NCBI RefSeq assembly: GCF_030733685.1
Contig: NZ_JASHIM010000015.1
Location: 1-64,000, forward strand
Reading direction: 5' to 3'
DNA length: 64,000 bases
From: Roseovarius sp. MMSF_3281
Lineage (GTDB): Bacteria > Pseudomonadota > Alphaproteobacteria > Rhodobacterales > Rhodobacteraceae
The translations under genes were made by a program, and so were the position numbers. The notes beneath the pieces were generated by a model. The model made no database searches. It saw nothing but the letters and a program-made list of their open reading frames with translations, and was not told the DNA's origin. Shown here piece after piece: positions 18,025-26,253 of the stretch; the first letter of the stretch is position 1, and each line of letters starts with the position of its first letter.

Positions 18025-18570
18025 ATGACATATCTTATCCTTGGTCTGGTTCTTTGGACGGCAGGCCACCTTTTCAAACGCGTCGCGCCGGAGATGCGCG
18101 CGGGCATGGGCAATGCAGGCAAGGGGGTGGCCGCCTTGGCCATCCTGGCCGGTGTGGTGTTGATGGTGGTGGGCTATCGTGCGGCGGATGGCGCGTTTTT
18201 CTGGGGCCGCCACCCGGCCACGGTTGGCATCAATAACCTGTTGATGCTGCTTGCGGTCTACATGTTCGCGGCGGCGGGGATGAAAACCGCGCTGGCACGC
18301 AAGATGCGGCACCCGATGCTGGGCGGCGTCAAGGTTTGGGCCTTGGCGCATCTTCTGGTGAATGGTGATGTGCCGTCGTTCGTGTTGTTCGGCGGGCTGA
18401 TCGCCTGGGCGGTGGTGCAGATGATCGTGATCAACAAGGCCGAGCCGAACTGGACCCGGCCCGCACCCGCCGGCAAGTCGAAGGAAGCGATTGCCGTGGT
18501 GGCGGCGATCCTTGTGTATGGGGGGATTGCCGGGGTTCACTATGCCCTTGGTTATCCGGCATTCGGGTGA
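18025..18570 (+). CDS. NnrU-family membrane protein
   Basis: A 181-residue protein with about five hydrophobic helices and the NnrU hallmarks GLVLWTAGHLFKR at the N terminus and MRHPMLGGVKVWALAHLLVNGD in the middle, including the conserved His residues. NnrU was first linked to nitrite/nitric oxide respiration; similar proteins are widespread without denitrification, and no nir or nor genes are present here. It starts 6 bp after the mcl2 stop and its stop overlaps a GTG just before the next gene, so it is part of the mcl2-mch row. The actual biochemical role is unknown. Confidence 0.86.
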   Translation: MTYLILGLVLWTAGHLFKRVAPEMRAGMGNAGKGVAALAILAGVVLMVVGYRAADGAFFWGRHPATVGINNLLMLLAVYMFAAAGMKTALARKMRHPMLGGVKVWALAHLLVNGDVPSFVLFGGLIAWAVVQMIVINKAEPNWTRPAPAGKSKEAIAVVAAILVYGGIAGVHYALGYPAFG

Positions 18571-18575
18571 GGACC

Positions 18576-18779
18576 ATGAAACTTTACCGTTTTCTGAGCG
18601 CCGACGACACATCGGTTTTTTGTCACAAGGTGACCGAGGCCCTGAACAAGGGGTGGGCGCTTCATGGTGACCCGACCTATGCCTTTGACCATGCCAATGG
18701 CGTCATGCGCTGTGGGCAGGCGGTGGTGAAAGAGGTGGAAGGCACCTATTCCCCCGATATGAAACTTGGAGAACAGTGA
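18576..18779 (+). CDS. DUF1737 small protein
   Basis: A 67-residue protein (from ATG 18576) that matches the small DUF1737 type: MKLYRFLSADDTSVFCHKV, then ALNKGWALHGDPTYAFD and a hydrophilic tail. A GTG at 18567 overlapping the nnrU stop would add three residues; the ATG was preferred because GTGAGGA lies directly before it and the family usually starts near MKLYR. It lies 2 bp before the mch start and is surely co-transcribed. Its function is unknown; the compact alternating pattern suggests a small soluble fold. Confidence 0.8.
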   Translation: MKLYRFLSADDTSVFCHKVTEALNKGWALHGDPTYAFDHANGVMRCGQAVVKEVEGTYSPDMKLGEQ

Positions 18780-18781
18780 TC

Positions 18782-19813
18782 ATGGCCAAGACCAACCCGG
18801 GCCGGTTTTTCGAAGATTATACCGTTGGCGAAACCATTGAGCACGCGGTGCCGCGCACCGTTTCGGGCGGGGAACGGGCGCTTTACCATGCGCTGTATCC
18901 GGCGCGGCATGCCTTGTATTCCTCGGACGCTTTTGCGCAATCCTGCGGTTTGCCTGCCAGCCCGATTGACGATTTGGCCGCGTTCCACGTGGTCTTTGGC
19001 AAGACGGTGCCCGATATCTCACTCAATGCCTTGGCGAACCTGGGCTATGCCGAGGGCCGGTGGCTGAAGCCGGTCTATCCCGGTGATACGCTGCGCTCGA
19101 CCTCGGAGGTGATTGGCCTCAAGCAGAATTCGAATGGCAAGTCCGGCGTTGTCTGGGTGCGCACGAAGGGGGAAAACCAGCGCGGCGAGACCGTCATGGA
19201 TTACGTCCGCTGGGTGATGGTGCGCAAGCGCGATGCAGGCAGTGCCGCGCCCGAAACCACCATCCCCGACCTGAAGACGGTGTTGGAGGTTGGCGATCTG
19301 GTGGTGCCCGAGGGCTTGGATTTCACCAATTACGATTTCACGCTGTCCGGTGAGCCGCATCGCTGGGGCGATTACGAGGTGGGCGAGACCATCGACCACG
19401 TCGATGGCGTGACCGTGGAGGAAGCCGAGCACATGATGGCCACGCGCCTGTGGCAGAACACCGCCAAGGTGCATTTCGACGCCACGCTGCGCGAGGATGG
19501 CAACCGGTTGATCTATGGCGGGCACGTGATTTCCATGGCGCGGACCCTGTCGTTTAACGGGCTGGCCAATGCGCAGATGATCGTCGGCCTGAATGGCGGG
19601 GCGCATGCGAACCCCTGCTACAGCGGCGATACGATCAAGGCGTGGAGCGAAGTTTTGGACAAGGCCGAAACCGGCGTGCCGGGTGTTGGCGCGCTGCGCC
19701 TGCGTCTGGTCGCCACGAAGGGCGGGGAGCCGTTTACCCTGAAAGGTGAAGACGGGAAATACCTGCCGCATGTGATGCTTGATCTGGATTACTGGGCCCT
19801 GATGCCGGTGTGA
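18782..19813 (+). CDS. mch: Mesaconyl-C1-CoA hydratase (beta-methylmalyl-CoA dehydratase)
   Basis: Ethylmalonyl-CoA pathway enzyme that hydrates mesaconyl-CoA to beta-methylmalyl-CoA, which malyl-CoA lyase then splits into glyoxylate and propionyl-CoA. The 343 residues form two MaoC/hot-dog-like halves: the first begins GRFFEDYTVGETIEHA and contains SPIDDLAAFHVVFGKTVPDIS, the second begins WGDYEVGETIDH. The catalytic Asp/His region is in the first half. ATG 18782 has GGAGAA upstream; an in-frame GTG at 18776 is possible. It ends the mcl2 row and is followed by a terminator. Presence of mcl2 and mch indicates acetate assimilation without a glyoxylate bypass, though isocitrate lyase cannot be excluded outside the window. 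Confidence 0.93.
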   Translation: MAKTNPGRFFEDYTVGETIEHAVPRTVSGGERALYHALYPARHALYSSDAFAQSCGLPASPIDDLAAFHVVFGKTVPDISLNALANLGYAEGRWLKPVYPGDTLRSTSEVIGLKQNSNGKSGVVWVRTKGENQRGETVMDYVRWVMVRKRDAGSAAPETTIPDLKTVLEVGDLVVPEGLDFTNYDFTLSGEPHRWGDYEVGETIDHVDGVTVEEAEHMMATRLWQNTAKVHFDATLREDGNRLIYGGHVISMARTLSFNGLANAQMIVGLNGGAHANPCYSGDTIKAWSEVLDKAETGVPGVGALRLRLVATKGGEPFTLKGEDGKYLPHVMLDLDYWALMPV

Positions 19814-19831
19814 TTTGTAGATTGCGAAAAT

Positions 19832-19841
19832 TGTGATCACA
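19832..19841. promoter_or_regulatory. Palindrome TGTGATCACA just after mch
   Basis: Exact copy of the sucC/sdhC palindrome, 19 bp beyond the mch stop codon and touching the first base of the mch terminator stem. It is 98 bp upstream of the sdhC-proximal pair. It could act with that pair over a distance or be an isolated site. Confidence 0.5.
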
Positions 19842-19869
19842 GGCCCGGCGAAAGCGCGGGCCTGTTTTC
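19841..19869 (+). terminator. Rho-independent terminator of mch
   Basis: Stem AGGCCCG-GC with loop GAAA and return strand GC-G-CGGGCCT (one bulged G), followed by GTTTTCG. The T-tract is short but the stem is strong, and the position 28 bp after the stop codon fits. Confidence 0.72.
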
Positions 19870-19929
19870 GTATTAGCGTATGGGAATATCTGTGCCGGGA
19901 ATGACTGACTGATTCTGTGGGTAATTCTT

Positions 19930-19939
19930 TGTGATCACA
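19930..19939. promoter_or_regulatory. Palindrome TGTGATCACA upstream of sdhC, distal copy
   Basis: Exact 10-bp palindrome about 166 bp before the sdhC ATG. It pairs with the next copy at 20-bp spacing, close to the 21-bp spacing seen before sucC. AT-rich flanks stand out from the surrounding GC-rich DNA. Confidence 0.66.
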
Positions 19940-19949
19940 CCATTATTTT

Positions 19950-19959
19950 TGTGATCACA
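19950..19959. promoter_or_regulatory. Palindrome TGTGATCACA upstream of sdhC, proximal copy
   Basis: The best-conserved copy with symmetric flanks, giving TTTGTGATCACAAA. It lies about 146 bp before the sdhC start codon. Confidence 0.66.
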
Positions 19960-20104
19960 AATGCTGCAATTTCTTGCGAAATGATTGCATCAATCGGGAT
20001 TTTGGGCTGTGCAGAGGTGACAGGCGCGTTAAAAAGAGCGAAACACGGGGCAGACCCGGCGCAGGGTGATTGACCCCGGCGCAAGCGAACGAAGGGACCG
20101 ATCC

Positions 20105-20488
20105 ATGGCTGACGTGAATCGCGGCGACAGGCCGCTATCGCCACATCTTCAAGTTTACCGCCCACAATTGACCTCGATCACCTCGATCCTGACGCGGATC
20201 ACGGGAAACGCCCTGCTGGTTGCGGCGCTGCTGATCGTTTGGTGGTTCCTGGCCGCTGCGACAAGTGCGGAGTATTTCTCCATCGCGAATGGCTTTATCA
20301 CAAGCTGGTTCGGTGATCTGATCATGTTCCTTTCGCTTTGGGGGCTTTGGTATCACACGCTGGCCGGTGTCCGGCACCTGATCTGGGACAACGCGATGAT
20401 GCTTGAGGTCGAGGCCGCCGAAAAGCTGGGCTGGGCCGTGGTCATCGGCTCGGTCGTGTTGACCGTTATCACCGCTTTGATCGTGTAA
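20105..20488 (+). CDS. sdhC: Succinate dehydrogenase cytochrome b556 subunit
   Basis: Membrane anchor of complex II that binds heme b and the quinone site with SdhD. The 127 residues have the family opening RPLSPHLQVYRPQ (9-21), an SxxTRITG segment (28-35), three hydrophobic helices and the heme-ligand block YHTLAGVRHLIWD, with H84 as probable axial ligand. ATG 20105 was chosen because the conserved opening starts right after it; the frame is open 13 codons upstream. A 290-bp upstream region holds the paired TGTGATCACA palindromes. It is the first gene of sdhC-sdhD-sdhA-x-x-sdhB. Confidence 0.95.
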   Translation: MADVNRGDRPLSPHLQVYRPQLTSITSILTRITGNALLVAALLIVWWFLAAATSAEYFSIANGFITSWFGDLIMFLSLWGLWYHTLAGVRHLIWDNAMMLEVEAAEKLGWAVVIGSVVLTVITALIV

Positions 20489-20501
20489 GGAGGGCCAAGA
20501 G

Positions 20502-20873
20502 ATGCGTTATCTGACCGACCGTAAGCGCGCTGTTGGCCTTGGGTCTGCAAAATCCGGTGTGCATCATTTCTGGGCGATGAAGGTGTCTTCGGTTGCCTTG
20601 CTGATCCTGATCCCGCTTTTCGTGTTCACCTTCGGCTGTGTGCTGGGCTCGTCCTACGAAGAGGTGGTGGCCTATTATTCGCGCCCCTTCCCGGCGATTG
20701 TCGCGGCGCTGACCATCATCGTGGGATTCAAGCATTTCAACGACGGTGTTCAGGTTCTGATCGAGGATTATGTTCACGGTGCGGCGCAGAAGGTCTGGAT
20801 CATCCTGATGACCTGTCTGAGCTATGGCGCGATGGCCACGGGCCTGTTCGCAATCGCCAAGATCGCCCTTTAA
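20502..20873 (+). CDS. sdhD: Succinate dehydrogenase hydrophobic membrane anchor subunit
   Basis: Second membrane anchor of complex II. The 123 residues start [20 protein letters not shown] and contain [19 protein letters not shown] (helix 1), a second helix near 60-80 and a third at the C terminus. The block [18 protein letters not shown] holds the conserved His and Asp-Tyr residues of the SdhD quinone/heme region. AAGGAGG precedes the ATG by about 7 bp, and it begins 13 bp after the sdhC stop codon. Confidence 0.94.
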   Translation: MRYLTDRKRAVGLGSAKSGVHHFWAMKVSSVALLILIPLFVFTFGCVLGSSYEEVVAYYSRPFPAIVAALTIIVGFKHFNDGVQVLIEDYVHGAAQKVWIILMTCLSYGAMATGLFAIAKIAL

Positions 20874-20892
20874 GACGCGGAGTTTTCAAGCA

Positions 20893-22698
20893 ATGGCTGC
20901 TTACGAATACGAGACACATGAATACGACGTGGTCGTGGTTGGCGCCGGTGGCGCGGGCCTGCGGGCGACATTGGGCATGGCCGAACAGGGCCTGCGGACC
21001 GCCTGTGTGACCAAGGTTTTCCCGACACGAAGCCACACCGTGGCAGCACAGGGCGGCATCGCGGCCAGCCTTGGCAACATGGGGCCGGATAGCTGGCAGT
21101 GGCACATGTACGACACGGTCAAGGGCTCGGACTGGCTGGGGGATACGGATGCGATGGAGTATCTGGCCCGCGAAGCGCCCAAGGCGGTCTACGAGCTGGA
21201 GCATTATGGCGTGCCCTTTAGCCGGACCGAGGAAGGCAAGATTTACCAGCGGCCTTTCGGGGGCCATACCACTGAATTCGGCGAAGGCCCGCCCGTGCAG
21301 CGGACCTGTGCCGCCGCCGACCGGACCGGCCACGCGATCCTTCACACGCTTTATGGTCAGAGCCTGAAGCAGAAGGCCGAGTTCTACATCGAATATTTCG
21401 CCATCGACCTGATCATGAGCGACGATGGCGCCTGCACCGGTGTTGTTTGCTGGAAGCTGGACGATGGCACGATCCACGTGTTCAACACCAAGATGGTTGT
21501 TCTGGCGACCGGCGGCTATGGCCGGGCCTATTTCAGCGCCACCTCGGCGCATACCTGCACCGGCGACGGGGGCGGCATGGTGGCCCGGGCGGGCCTGCCG
21601 CTTCAGGATATGGAGTTTGTGCAGTTCCACCCGACGGGCATCTATGGCTCGGGCTGTTTGATCACCGAAGGGGCGCGCGGGGAAGGTGGGTATCTGACCA
21701 ACTCCGAAGGGGAACGGTTCATGGAGCGCTATGCGCCCAACTACAAAGACCTGGCACCACGTGACTATGTCAGCCGGTCTATGACCATGGAAATCCGCGA
21801 AGGGCGGGGCGTGGGGGCCAATGGCGACCACATTCACCTGAACCTGTCGCACCTGCCGCCCGAGGCGTTGAACCTGCGCCTGCCGGGTATTTCGGAGTCA
21901 GCCAAGATTTTCGCGGGTGTGGACGTGACGAAAGAGCCGATCCCGGTTCTGCCGACCGTGCATTACAACATGGGCGGTATTCCGACCAACTATTGGGGTG
22001 AGGTGTTGAACCCCACCAAGGACGATCCGACCGCCGTGGTCCCGGGCCTGATGGCCGTGGGCGAGGCGGGCTGTGCCAGCGTTCACGGCGCGAACCGCCT
22101 TGGTTCGAACTCGCTTATCGACCTGGTGGTCTTTGGCCGTGCCGCGGCCATTCGTGCCGGTAAGGTCGTGGACCGTGAAAGCGCCGTTCCGGCGACCAAC
22201 ACGGGCCAGGTGGACAAGGCCCTGGATCGTTTCGACGGGCTGCGCAATGCCGATGGCGCGATTGCCACCGCCGACCTGCGGGACGAGATGCAGCGGACCA
22301 TGCAGGAGGACGCGGCGGTGTTCCGGACCTCGAAAACCTTGTCGGACGGTGTCGACAAGATGGGCGCGATTGCCGCCAAGCTGGATGACCTGAAGGTCAC
22401 CGACCGGAGCCTTGTGTGGAACAGCGACCTGATGGAAACGCTGGAGCTGACCAACCTGATGCCCAACGCATTGGCCACGATCACCGGCGCCGAGGCGCGC
22501 AAGGAATCGCGCGGCGCCCATGCGCATGAGGATTTCAGCACGCGTGACGATGAAAACTGGCGCGTGCACACGATTGCACGGGTTGAGGGCAACAAGACGA
22601 CCCTTAGCTATCGCCCGATCATCGAGGACCCGCTGACCACCGAGAACCAGGGCGGGATCAGCCTTAAGAAGATCGCGCCCAAGGAACGGACGTTCTAG
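20893..22698 (+). CDS. sdhA: Succinate dehydrogenase flavoprotein subunit
   Basis: Catalytic subunit that oxidises succinate to fumarate using covalently bound FAD. The 601 residues have the FAD Rossmann motif GAGGAG (17-22), the flavinylated His in SHTVAAQGG (H48), the HPTG substrate segment, the catalytic Arg region and the C-terminal [15 protein letters not shown] 20893 follows the sdhD stop by 19 bp; the frame is open further upstream only by reading through sdhD. Length is standard. Unlike the usual order, two extra genes separate it from sdhB. Confidence 0.97.
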   Translation: MAAYEYETHEYDVVVVGAGGAGLRATLGMAEQGLRTACVTKVFPTRSHTVAAQGGIAASLGNMGPDSWQWHMYDTVKGSDWLGDTDAMEYLAREAPKAVYELEHYGVPFSRTEEGKIYQRPFGGHTTEFGEGPPVQRTCAAADRTGHAILHTLYGQSLKQKAEFYIEYFAIDLIMSDDGACTGVVCWKLDDGTIHVFNTKMVVLATGGYGRAYFSATSAHTCTGDGGGMVARAGLPLQDMEFVQFHPTGIYGSGCLITEGARGEGGYLTNSEGERFMERYAPNYKDLAPRDYVSRSMTMEIREGRGVGANGDHIHLNLSHLPPEALNLRLPGISESAKIFAGVDVTKEPIPVLPTVHYNMGGIPTNYWGEVLNPTKDDPTAVVPGLMAVGEAGCASVHGANRLGSNSLIDLVVFGRAAAIRAGKVVDRESAVPATNTGQVDKALDRFDGLRNADGAIATADLRDEMQRTMQEDAAVFRTSKTLSDGVDKMGAIAAKLDDLKVTDRSLVWNSDLMETLELTNLMPNALATITGAEARKESRGAHAHEDFSTRDDENWRVHTIARVEGNKTTLSYRPIIEDPLTTENQGGISLKKIAPKERTF

Positions 22699-22753
22699 TC
22701 AGGTGTTGGACCATGCGGGCATTCAGCGTGACGCAAGCGGGACGGGGCCAAGG

Positions 22754-23629
22754 ATGACGGCCCCGTTGCGCGATATGCAAGATGCGCCCGAATGGGCGCA
22801 GCTTGGCGTCGTGCCCGGTGCCGCGCTGAGGGCCTTTGGCATGCGCCGGTCGGGCAATCACGCGATTGCCGATTGGATCATGCGCAATGCGCCCGCTGGT
22901 CATTCGGTGTTTCTGAACAACTGCAAGCCGGGCAAATCGCCTTTGGACAGCTTTGCCACGATCGAAGTGGATGGAAAAAAACAGGCGGCGCGCCGGGCGC
23001 GCGCCCACCTTCCGGGAGAAACCGCGCGGTTGGGCGACGGGGCGCTTTTGCTGGTGTCCTACGAAGATTTGTCACCTGCGGATTTCGGGCCGAAGCGGCA
23101 GATTTCGGGGGAATTCGACAGCGGGCTTTTTGCCTGCGATGTTCTGATTTACCGCAGTTTCCTGAATTGGGCGGCGTCGCTGATCAAGAAACTACAAGGC
23201 AACCCGGGCTATGGCGCGATGCGGCGGGTGGCGATCATGCTGAATACCGCGGATCGCTATGCCCGGATGCTGGAGCTTGTGGGCCAAGCCCCGGGCAACG
23301 GCATGGTGCCGATTTGTTATGATCGGTGGTTCGTGGACGGGGCCTATCGCGAGGATGTGCTTGGGCAGCTTGGCTTGCCCGTCAAGGAAAACGCGATAGG
23401 TGATGTGCAAAGCTATGGTGGTGGATCGTCGTTTCAAAAGGACGCTGCCGCGCCGGAGGAATTGCAGACCGGCGAACGCTGGCGGCAGATGGCGGATGAT
23501 GCGGATTTCCGCGCCTTCCTGGGTATTGCCGCACGCGAGGTGGATTTGATGGCGCAGGTGGAGGCGCATTTCCCCGAGGATGCGGCCCGTTTGTCTGATG
23601 TTTTGGTGACCAGTGTGAGCGAAGGGTAA
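22754..23629 (+). CDS. P-loop sulfotransferase-like protein of unknown function inside the sdh operon
   Basis: A 291-residue soluble protein. Its N-terminal third has LRAFGMRRSGNHAIADWIM, resembling the PAPS-phosphate-binding start of sulfotransferase-type proteins (RSGNHAL type), followed by FLNNCKPGKSP; the later DVLIYRSFLNWAASLIKKL fits the second, 3'-phosphate-binding region (R-x-n-S). The ATG at 22754 has AAGG close before it; a TTG at 22703 would add 17 residues. It starts 55 bp after sdhA and ends 5 bp before the lipoprotein gene. A role in sulfating a small molecule or polysaccharide is a guess; the family call itself is moderately supported. By eye its codon use is similar to that of its neighbours. 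Confidence 0.6.
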   Translation: MTAPLRDMQDAPEWAQLGVVPGAALRAFGMRRSGNHAIADWIMRNAPAGHSVFLNNCKPGKSPLDSFATIEVDGKKQAARRARAHLPGETARLGDGALLLVSYEDLSPADFGPKRQISGEFDSGLFACDVLIYRSFLNWAASLIKKLQGNPGYGAMRRVAIMLNTADRYARMLELVGQAPGNGMVPICYDRWFVDGAYREDVLGQLGLPVKENAIGDVQSYGGGSSFQKDAAAPEELQTGERWRQMADDADFRAFLGIAAREVDLMAQVEAHFPEDAARLSDVLVTSVSEG

Positions 23630-23634
23630 AAGAG

Positions 23635-23967
23635 ATGACCATGACGATGAAGTTGACCAGCCTGACCTGTGCCGCCGTGATCCTGAGCGGGTGTGCCGCG
23701 GCCAATGACGCCGCCGATGCGGTGGCGCGGGACCGGGCCAAGACGGTGGTCAACGGCGTGGTCGAAGAGCGTTTTCCCGGGCTGAATGCCCGCCCTGTGA
23801 CCGACTGCATCATTGATGCCGCCACGGCCGGGGAAATCCTTGAGATTGCCGGTGCCAGCGTAACCGGCGTGACCCAATCCACGGCGGAGAAGGTGGTTGA
23901 GATTGCCGCCCGCCCCGAGGCCGTGAACTGCATAGCCGACAATAGCCTGACCCTATTGGGCGGTTGA
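23635..23967 (+). CDS. Predicted lipoprotein between sdhA and sdhB
   Basis: A 110-residue protein starting [25 protein letters not shown]. The hydrophobic segment ends in LSGC, a good lipobox with the lipidated Cys at about residue 20. The mature part of about 90 residues is small and largely alpha/beta in pattern, with two more Cys (in TDCIID and VNCIAD) suited to a disulfide. No named family is recognised; as I recall, a short hypothetical gene often occurs at this position in Rhodobacterales sdh operons. It starts 5 bp after the sulfotransferase-like gene and ends 13 bp before sdhB. Confidence 0.78.
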   Translation: MTMTMKLTSLTCAAVILSGCAAANDAADAVARDRAKTVVNGVVEERFPGLNARPVTDCIIDAATAGEILEIAGASVTGVTQSTAEKVVEIAARPEAVNCIADNSLTLLGG

Positions 23968-23980
23968 AAGGAGTAGAAAT

Positions 23981-24760
23981 ATGGTTCAACTCACACTCCC
24001 CAAGAACTCGCGTATGACGTCGGGCAAGACATGGCCCAAGCCGGAAGGCGCGAGCAACCTGCGGAAATTCCAGATTTACCGCTGGAGCCCTGATGATGGG
24101 AAAAACCCCAGCGTGGACACCTATTTCGTCGACATGGACGATTGCGGGCCGATGGTTCTGGATGCGCTGATCTACATCAAGAACAAGATCGACCCGACGC
24201 TGACGTTCCGGCGTTCGTGCCGTGAGGGGATTTGTGGATCATGTGCGATGAATATCGACGGGATCAACACGCTGGCCTGTATCTATGGCATGGACGAGAT
24301 CAAGGGCGACGTTAAGATTTACCCGCTGCCGCATATGCCCGTGGTGAAAGACCTGATCCCCGACCTGACGCATTTCTATGCCCAGCACGCCAGCATCATG
24401 CCGTGGCTGGAAACCAAGACCAATCGCCCGGCGAAGGAGTGGAAGCAGTCCATCGAGGACCGTGAGAAACTGGATGGGCTCTATGAATGCGTGATGTGCG
24501 CCAGCTGCTCGACGGCCTGCCCCAGCTATTGGTGGAACGGTGACAAGTACCTTGGGCCGGCGGCCCTGTTGCATGCCTATCGCTGGATCATCGACAGCCG
24601 CGATGAGGCGACGGGCGAGCGTCTGGACGATCTGGAAGATCCGTTCAAGCTGTACCGTTGCCACACGATCATGAACTGCGCCAAGACCTGCCCCAAGGGG
24701 TTGAACCCCGCGAAGGCGATTGCCGAGATCAAGAAACTGATGCTGGAGCGCGCTGTCTGA
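23981..24760 (+). CDS. sdhB: Succinate dehydrogenase iron-sulfur subunit
   Basis: Electron-transfer subunit of complex II. The 259 residues carry all three clusters: the [2Fe-2S] Cys in CREGICGSC (C80, C85, C88) plus C100, the [4Fe-4S] set in [12 protein letters not shown] (C170, C173, C176, C180) and the [3Fe-4S] set in [14 protein letters not shown] (C227, C233, C237). AAAGGAG lies just before the ATG. It is the last gene of the sdh operon and is followed within 30 bp by a strong terminator. Confidence 0.97.
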   Translation: MVQLTLPKNSRMTSGKTWPKPEGASNLRKFQIYRWSPDDGKNPSVDTYFVDMDDCGPMVLDALIYIKNKIDPTLTFRRSCREGICGSCAMNIDGINTLACIYGMDEIKGDVKIYPLPHMPVVKDLIPDLTHFYAQHASIMPWLETKTNRPAKEWKQSIEDREKLDGLYECVMCASCSTACPSYWWNGDKYLGPAALLHAYRWIIDSRDEATGERLDDLEDPFKLYRCHTIMNCAKTCPKGLNPAKAIAEIKKLMLERAV

Positions 24761-24784
24761 TCGGGTAACGGGATGCAGAGATTT

Positions 24785-24815
24785 GAAAGCCCCGGCCCAT
24801 GTGCCGGGGCTTTTT
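24785..24815 (+). terminator. Rho-independent terminator of the sdh operon
   Basis: An 11-bp stem, AAAGCCCCGGC against GCCGGGGCTTT around a 6-nt loop, is followed by further T residues. It starts about 25 bp after the sdhB stop codon. Confidence 0.92.
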
Positions 24816-24928
24816 AGTTTACGTAGGGGTAGTTGCACGTCATGCATAGCGACTGTGCATAACTGTCGGTTTTACGCCGCGCTGCAGCATCCTAAGTTCT
24901 GTCGTAGAACAACGATGGAGCACCAAAG

Positions 24929-25084
24929 ATGGCCCTTCCCGCAGAAAAACCGCAGCCCCAAGCCCAACCTGCCGCCCAAGTGGCAGAGTGGTACGAAGTC
25001 TACTACACGCCCGAGCCTGCCAATGTCCCGACCGCGCCGGACCTGAGCGTGTTGGACCAGATGTTCGCGTATTACGACGCTTGA
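24929..25084 (+). CDS. 51-residue acidic small protein, unknown function
   Basis: A short frame starting MALPAEKPQPQAQPAAQVAE and ending LDQMFAYYDA. The first 18 residues are Pro/Gln/Ala-rich and probably disordered; the second half is rich in Tyr and acidic residues (EWYEVYYTPEP). The start has GGAG 9 bp upstream, and a possible promoter (TTGCAC near 24833) lies after the sdh terminator, so it looks like an independent transcript. The short length means coding status is not certain, but the clean ribosome site, absence of overlapping genes and protein-like composition support it. It could be mistaken for a leader peptide; no gene follows closely. Confidence 0.55.
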   Translation: MALPAEKPQPQAQPAAQVAEWYEVYYTPEPANVPTAPDLSVLDQMFAYYDA

Positions 25085-25186
25085 TGACTGTTTTTGTGCG
25101 GGCCTTTCACAGGATAGGCCCGCGCAGGCCCCCCTGTTGGCTTTCCCGCCGCGCGTGGTAGGAAAGACCCAAGAGCGGAGGCGCCG

Positions 25187-25396
25187 TTGATTATTGTTCT
25201 GGGCCTGATTTTGGCCTTTCTCCTGATCTTGATATTCTCCAACCGGCGCACGCGGGCCTGCCGCTGGCGCGAGGATCGGCGCGGCGATCGGGATGGTCAG
25301 CGCAAGTATCGCTGTATCGCCTGTGGGGCCGAGGCCTTTACATCCAATGGAAAACCGCCTTTGGATTGTCTGGCACATCAACGCCCCCCTTCATGA
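25187..25396 (+). CDS. Small membrane-anchored zinc-ribbon-like protein
   Basis: A 69-residue protein: an N-terminal transmembrane helix (IIVLGLILAFLLILIF, residues 2-17), a basic stretch NRRTRACRWREDRRGDRDG, then YRCIACGAEAFTSNGKPPLDC with a CxxC pair and a later Cys, a zinc-ribbon-like tail. It starts with TTG at 25187, supported by GGAGG 6 bp upstream; no ATG is available. It ends 8 bp before the DUF1989 gene, so the two may be co-transcribed. Function is unknown. Confidence 0.68.
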   Translation: MIIVLGLILAFLLILIFSNRRTRACRWREDRRGDRDGQRKYRCIACGAEAFTSNGKPPLDCLAHQRPPS

Positions 25397-25404
25397 GGTG
25401 ATCC

Positions 25405-26247
25405 ATGTCCCAGCCCAAGGATGCCGAGGCGCGCCGCGCGGTTCAGCCGGTGATCTGTTATCCCAACGATACCTTGCCGGTGCCGGAGCTTGCGCTTTAT
25501 GCGCAGGCGCGGGCCGGGGCTGAGAAGGTGGACGAGGTTTTGATTCAGCCGCGCGATGCGGGCTGTTTTCGCGCCAAGGCGGGGCAGTTTTTCCGGATTT
25601 CCAGTGTGGATGGCCCGCAGGTTGGGGATTTGAACCTGTGGAATGCCAATGACCTTGGCGAGCGGTTTTATTCAGGCAAGTCGCGCGCCTTGCATGGTAC
25701 GCATCTGACAACAGGGGAGCGCATGTGGTCGTCCTTTCCCTATCTTCGGCCCATGGCGACGATCACCGAGGATACGCTGGGTTGGTACGGGATGGATCAA
25801 TACGGCGGGTCGGTGCATGACGTGATTGGAACGCGCTGTGATCCCTACACCGGCAACCTTCTGGCGGGGTCGCAGTATCACCATTGCTGCCATTCCAACC
25901 TGACGCGGGCCTTGGCGGATGAACTGAACGTGAGCTTGGCCGAGGCGGAGCCGCATGTGCACGATGTGCTGAATGTATTCATGTGCACCGGGTTCACCCG
26001 CGATACCGGGCAGTATTTCATGAAGGCCAGCCCGGTGCGGCCCGGGGACTATTTGGAGTTCTTTGCCGAGATCGACCTGTTGGGGGCCTTGAGTGCCTGT
26101 CCGGGCGGGGATTGTTCGGCGGAGCATTCCAGCGACACGGCGGCCTGTTACCCGTTGCTGGTCGAGGTTTTCGAGCCGAAGGCAGGAGCCTTGGATGGAT
26201 GGCAAAGCCCGCCCGTGAACGGTTATGACCGCAGTCACGGGCGGTAG
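25405..26247 (+). CDS. DUF1989 / urea carboxylase-associated family protein
   Basis: A 280-residue protein of the DUF1989 family, members of which accompany urea carboxylase or guanidine-degradation genes. Family traits visible are AGQFFRISSVDGPQVGDLNLWNAND (shown in the first third), the SQYHHCCHSNLTRAL block with His-Cys residues that could bind metal, and VRPGDYLEFFAEIDLLGALSACPGGD. No carboxylase, hydrolase or urea transporter genes are nearby, so the substrate is open; the paired HHCCH residues and the C-terminal Cys suggest a metal-dependent enzyme. ATG 25405 is preceded by GAGGTGATCC. It converges with panC 6 bp away. Confidence 0.85.
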   Translation: MSQPKDAEARRAVQPVICYPNDTLPVPELALYAQARAGAEKVDEVLIQPRDAGCFRAKAGQFFRISSVDGPQVGDLNLWNANDLGERFYSGKSRALHGTHLTTGERMWSSFPYLRPMATITEDTLGWYGMDQYGGSVHDVIGTRCDPYTGNLLAGSQYHHCCHSNLTRALADELNVSLAEAEPHVHDVLNVFMCTGFTRDTGQYFMKASPVRPGDYLEFFAEIDLLGALSACPGGDCSAEHSSDTAACYPLLVEVFEPKAGALDGWQSPPVNGYDRSHGR

Positions 26248-26253
26248 TAAGCG

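Noticed and set aside
22703-22753. Upstream TTG start for the sulfotransferase-like gene
   Set aside because: The extra 17 residues look like translated spacer and lie directly after the sdhA stop codon; ATG 22754 is preferred, though not proven.
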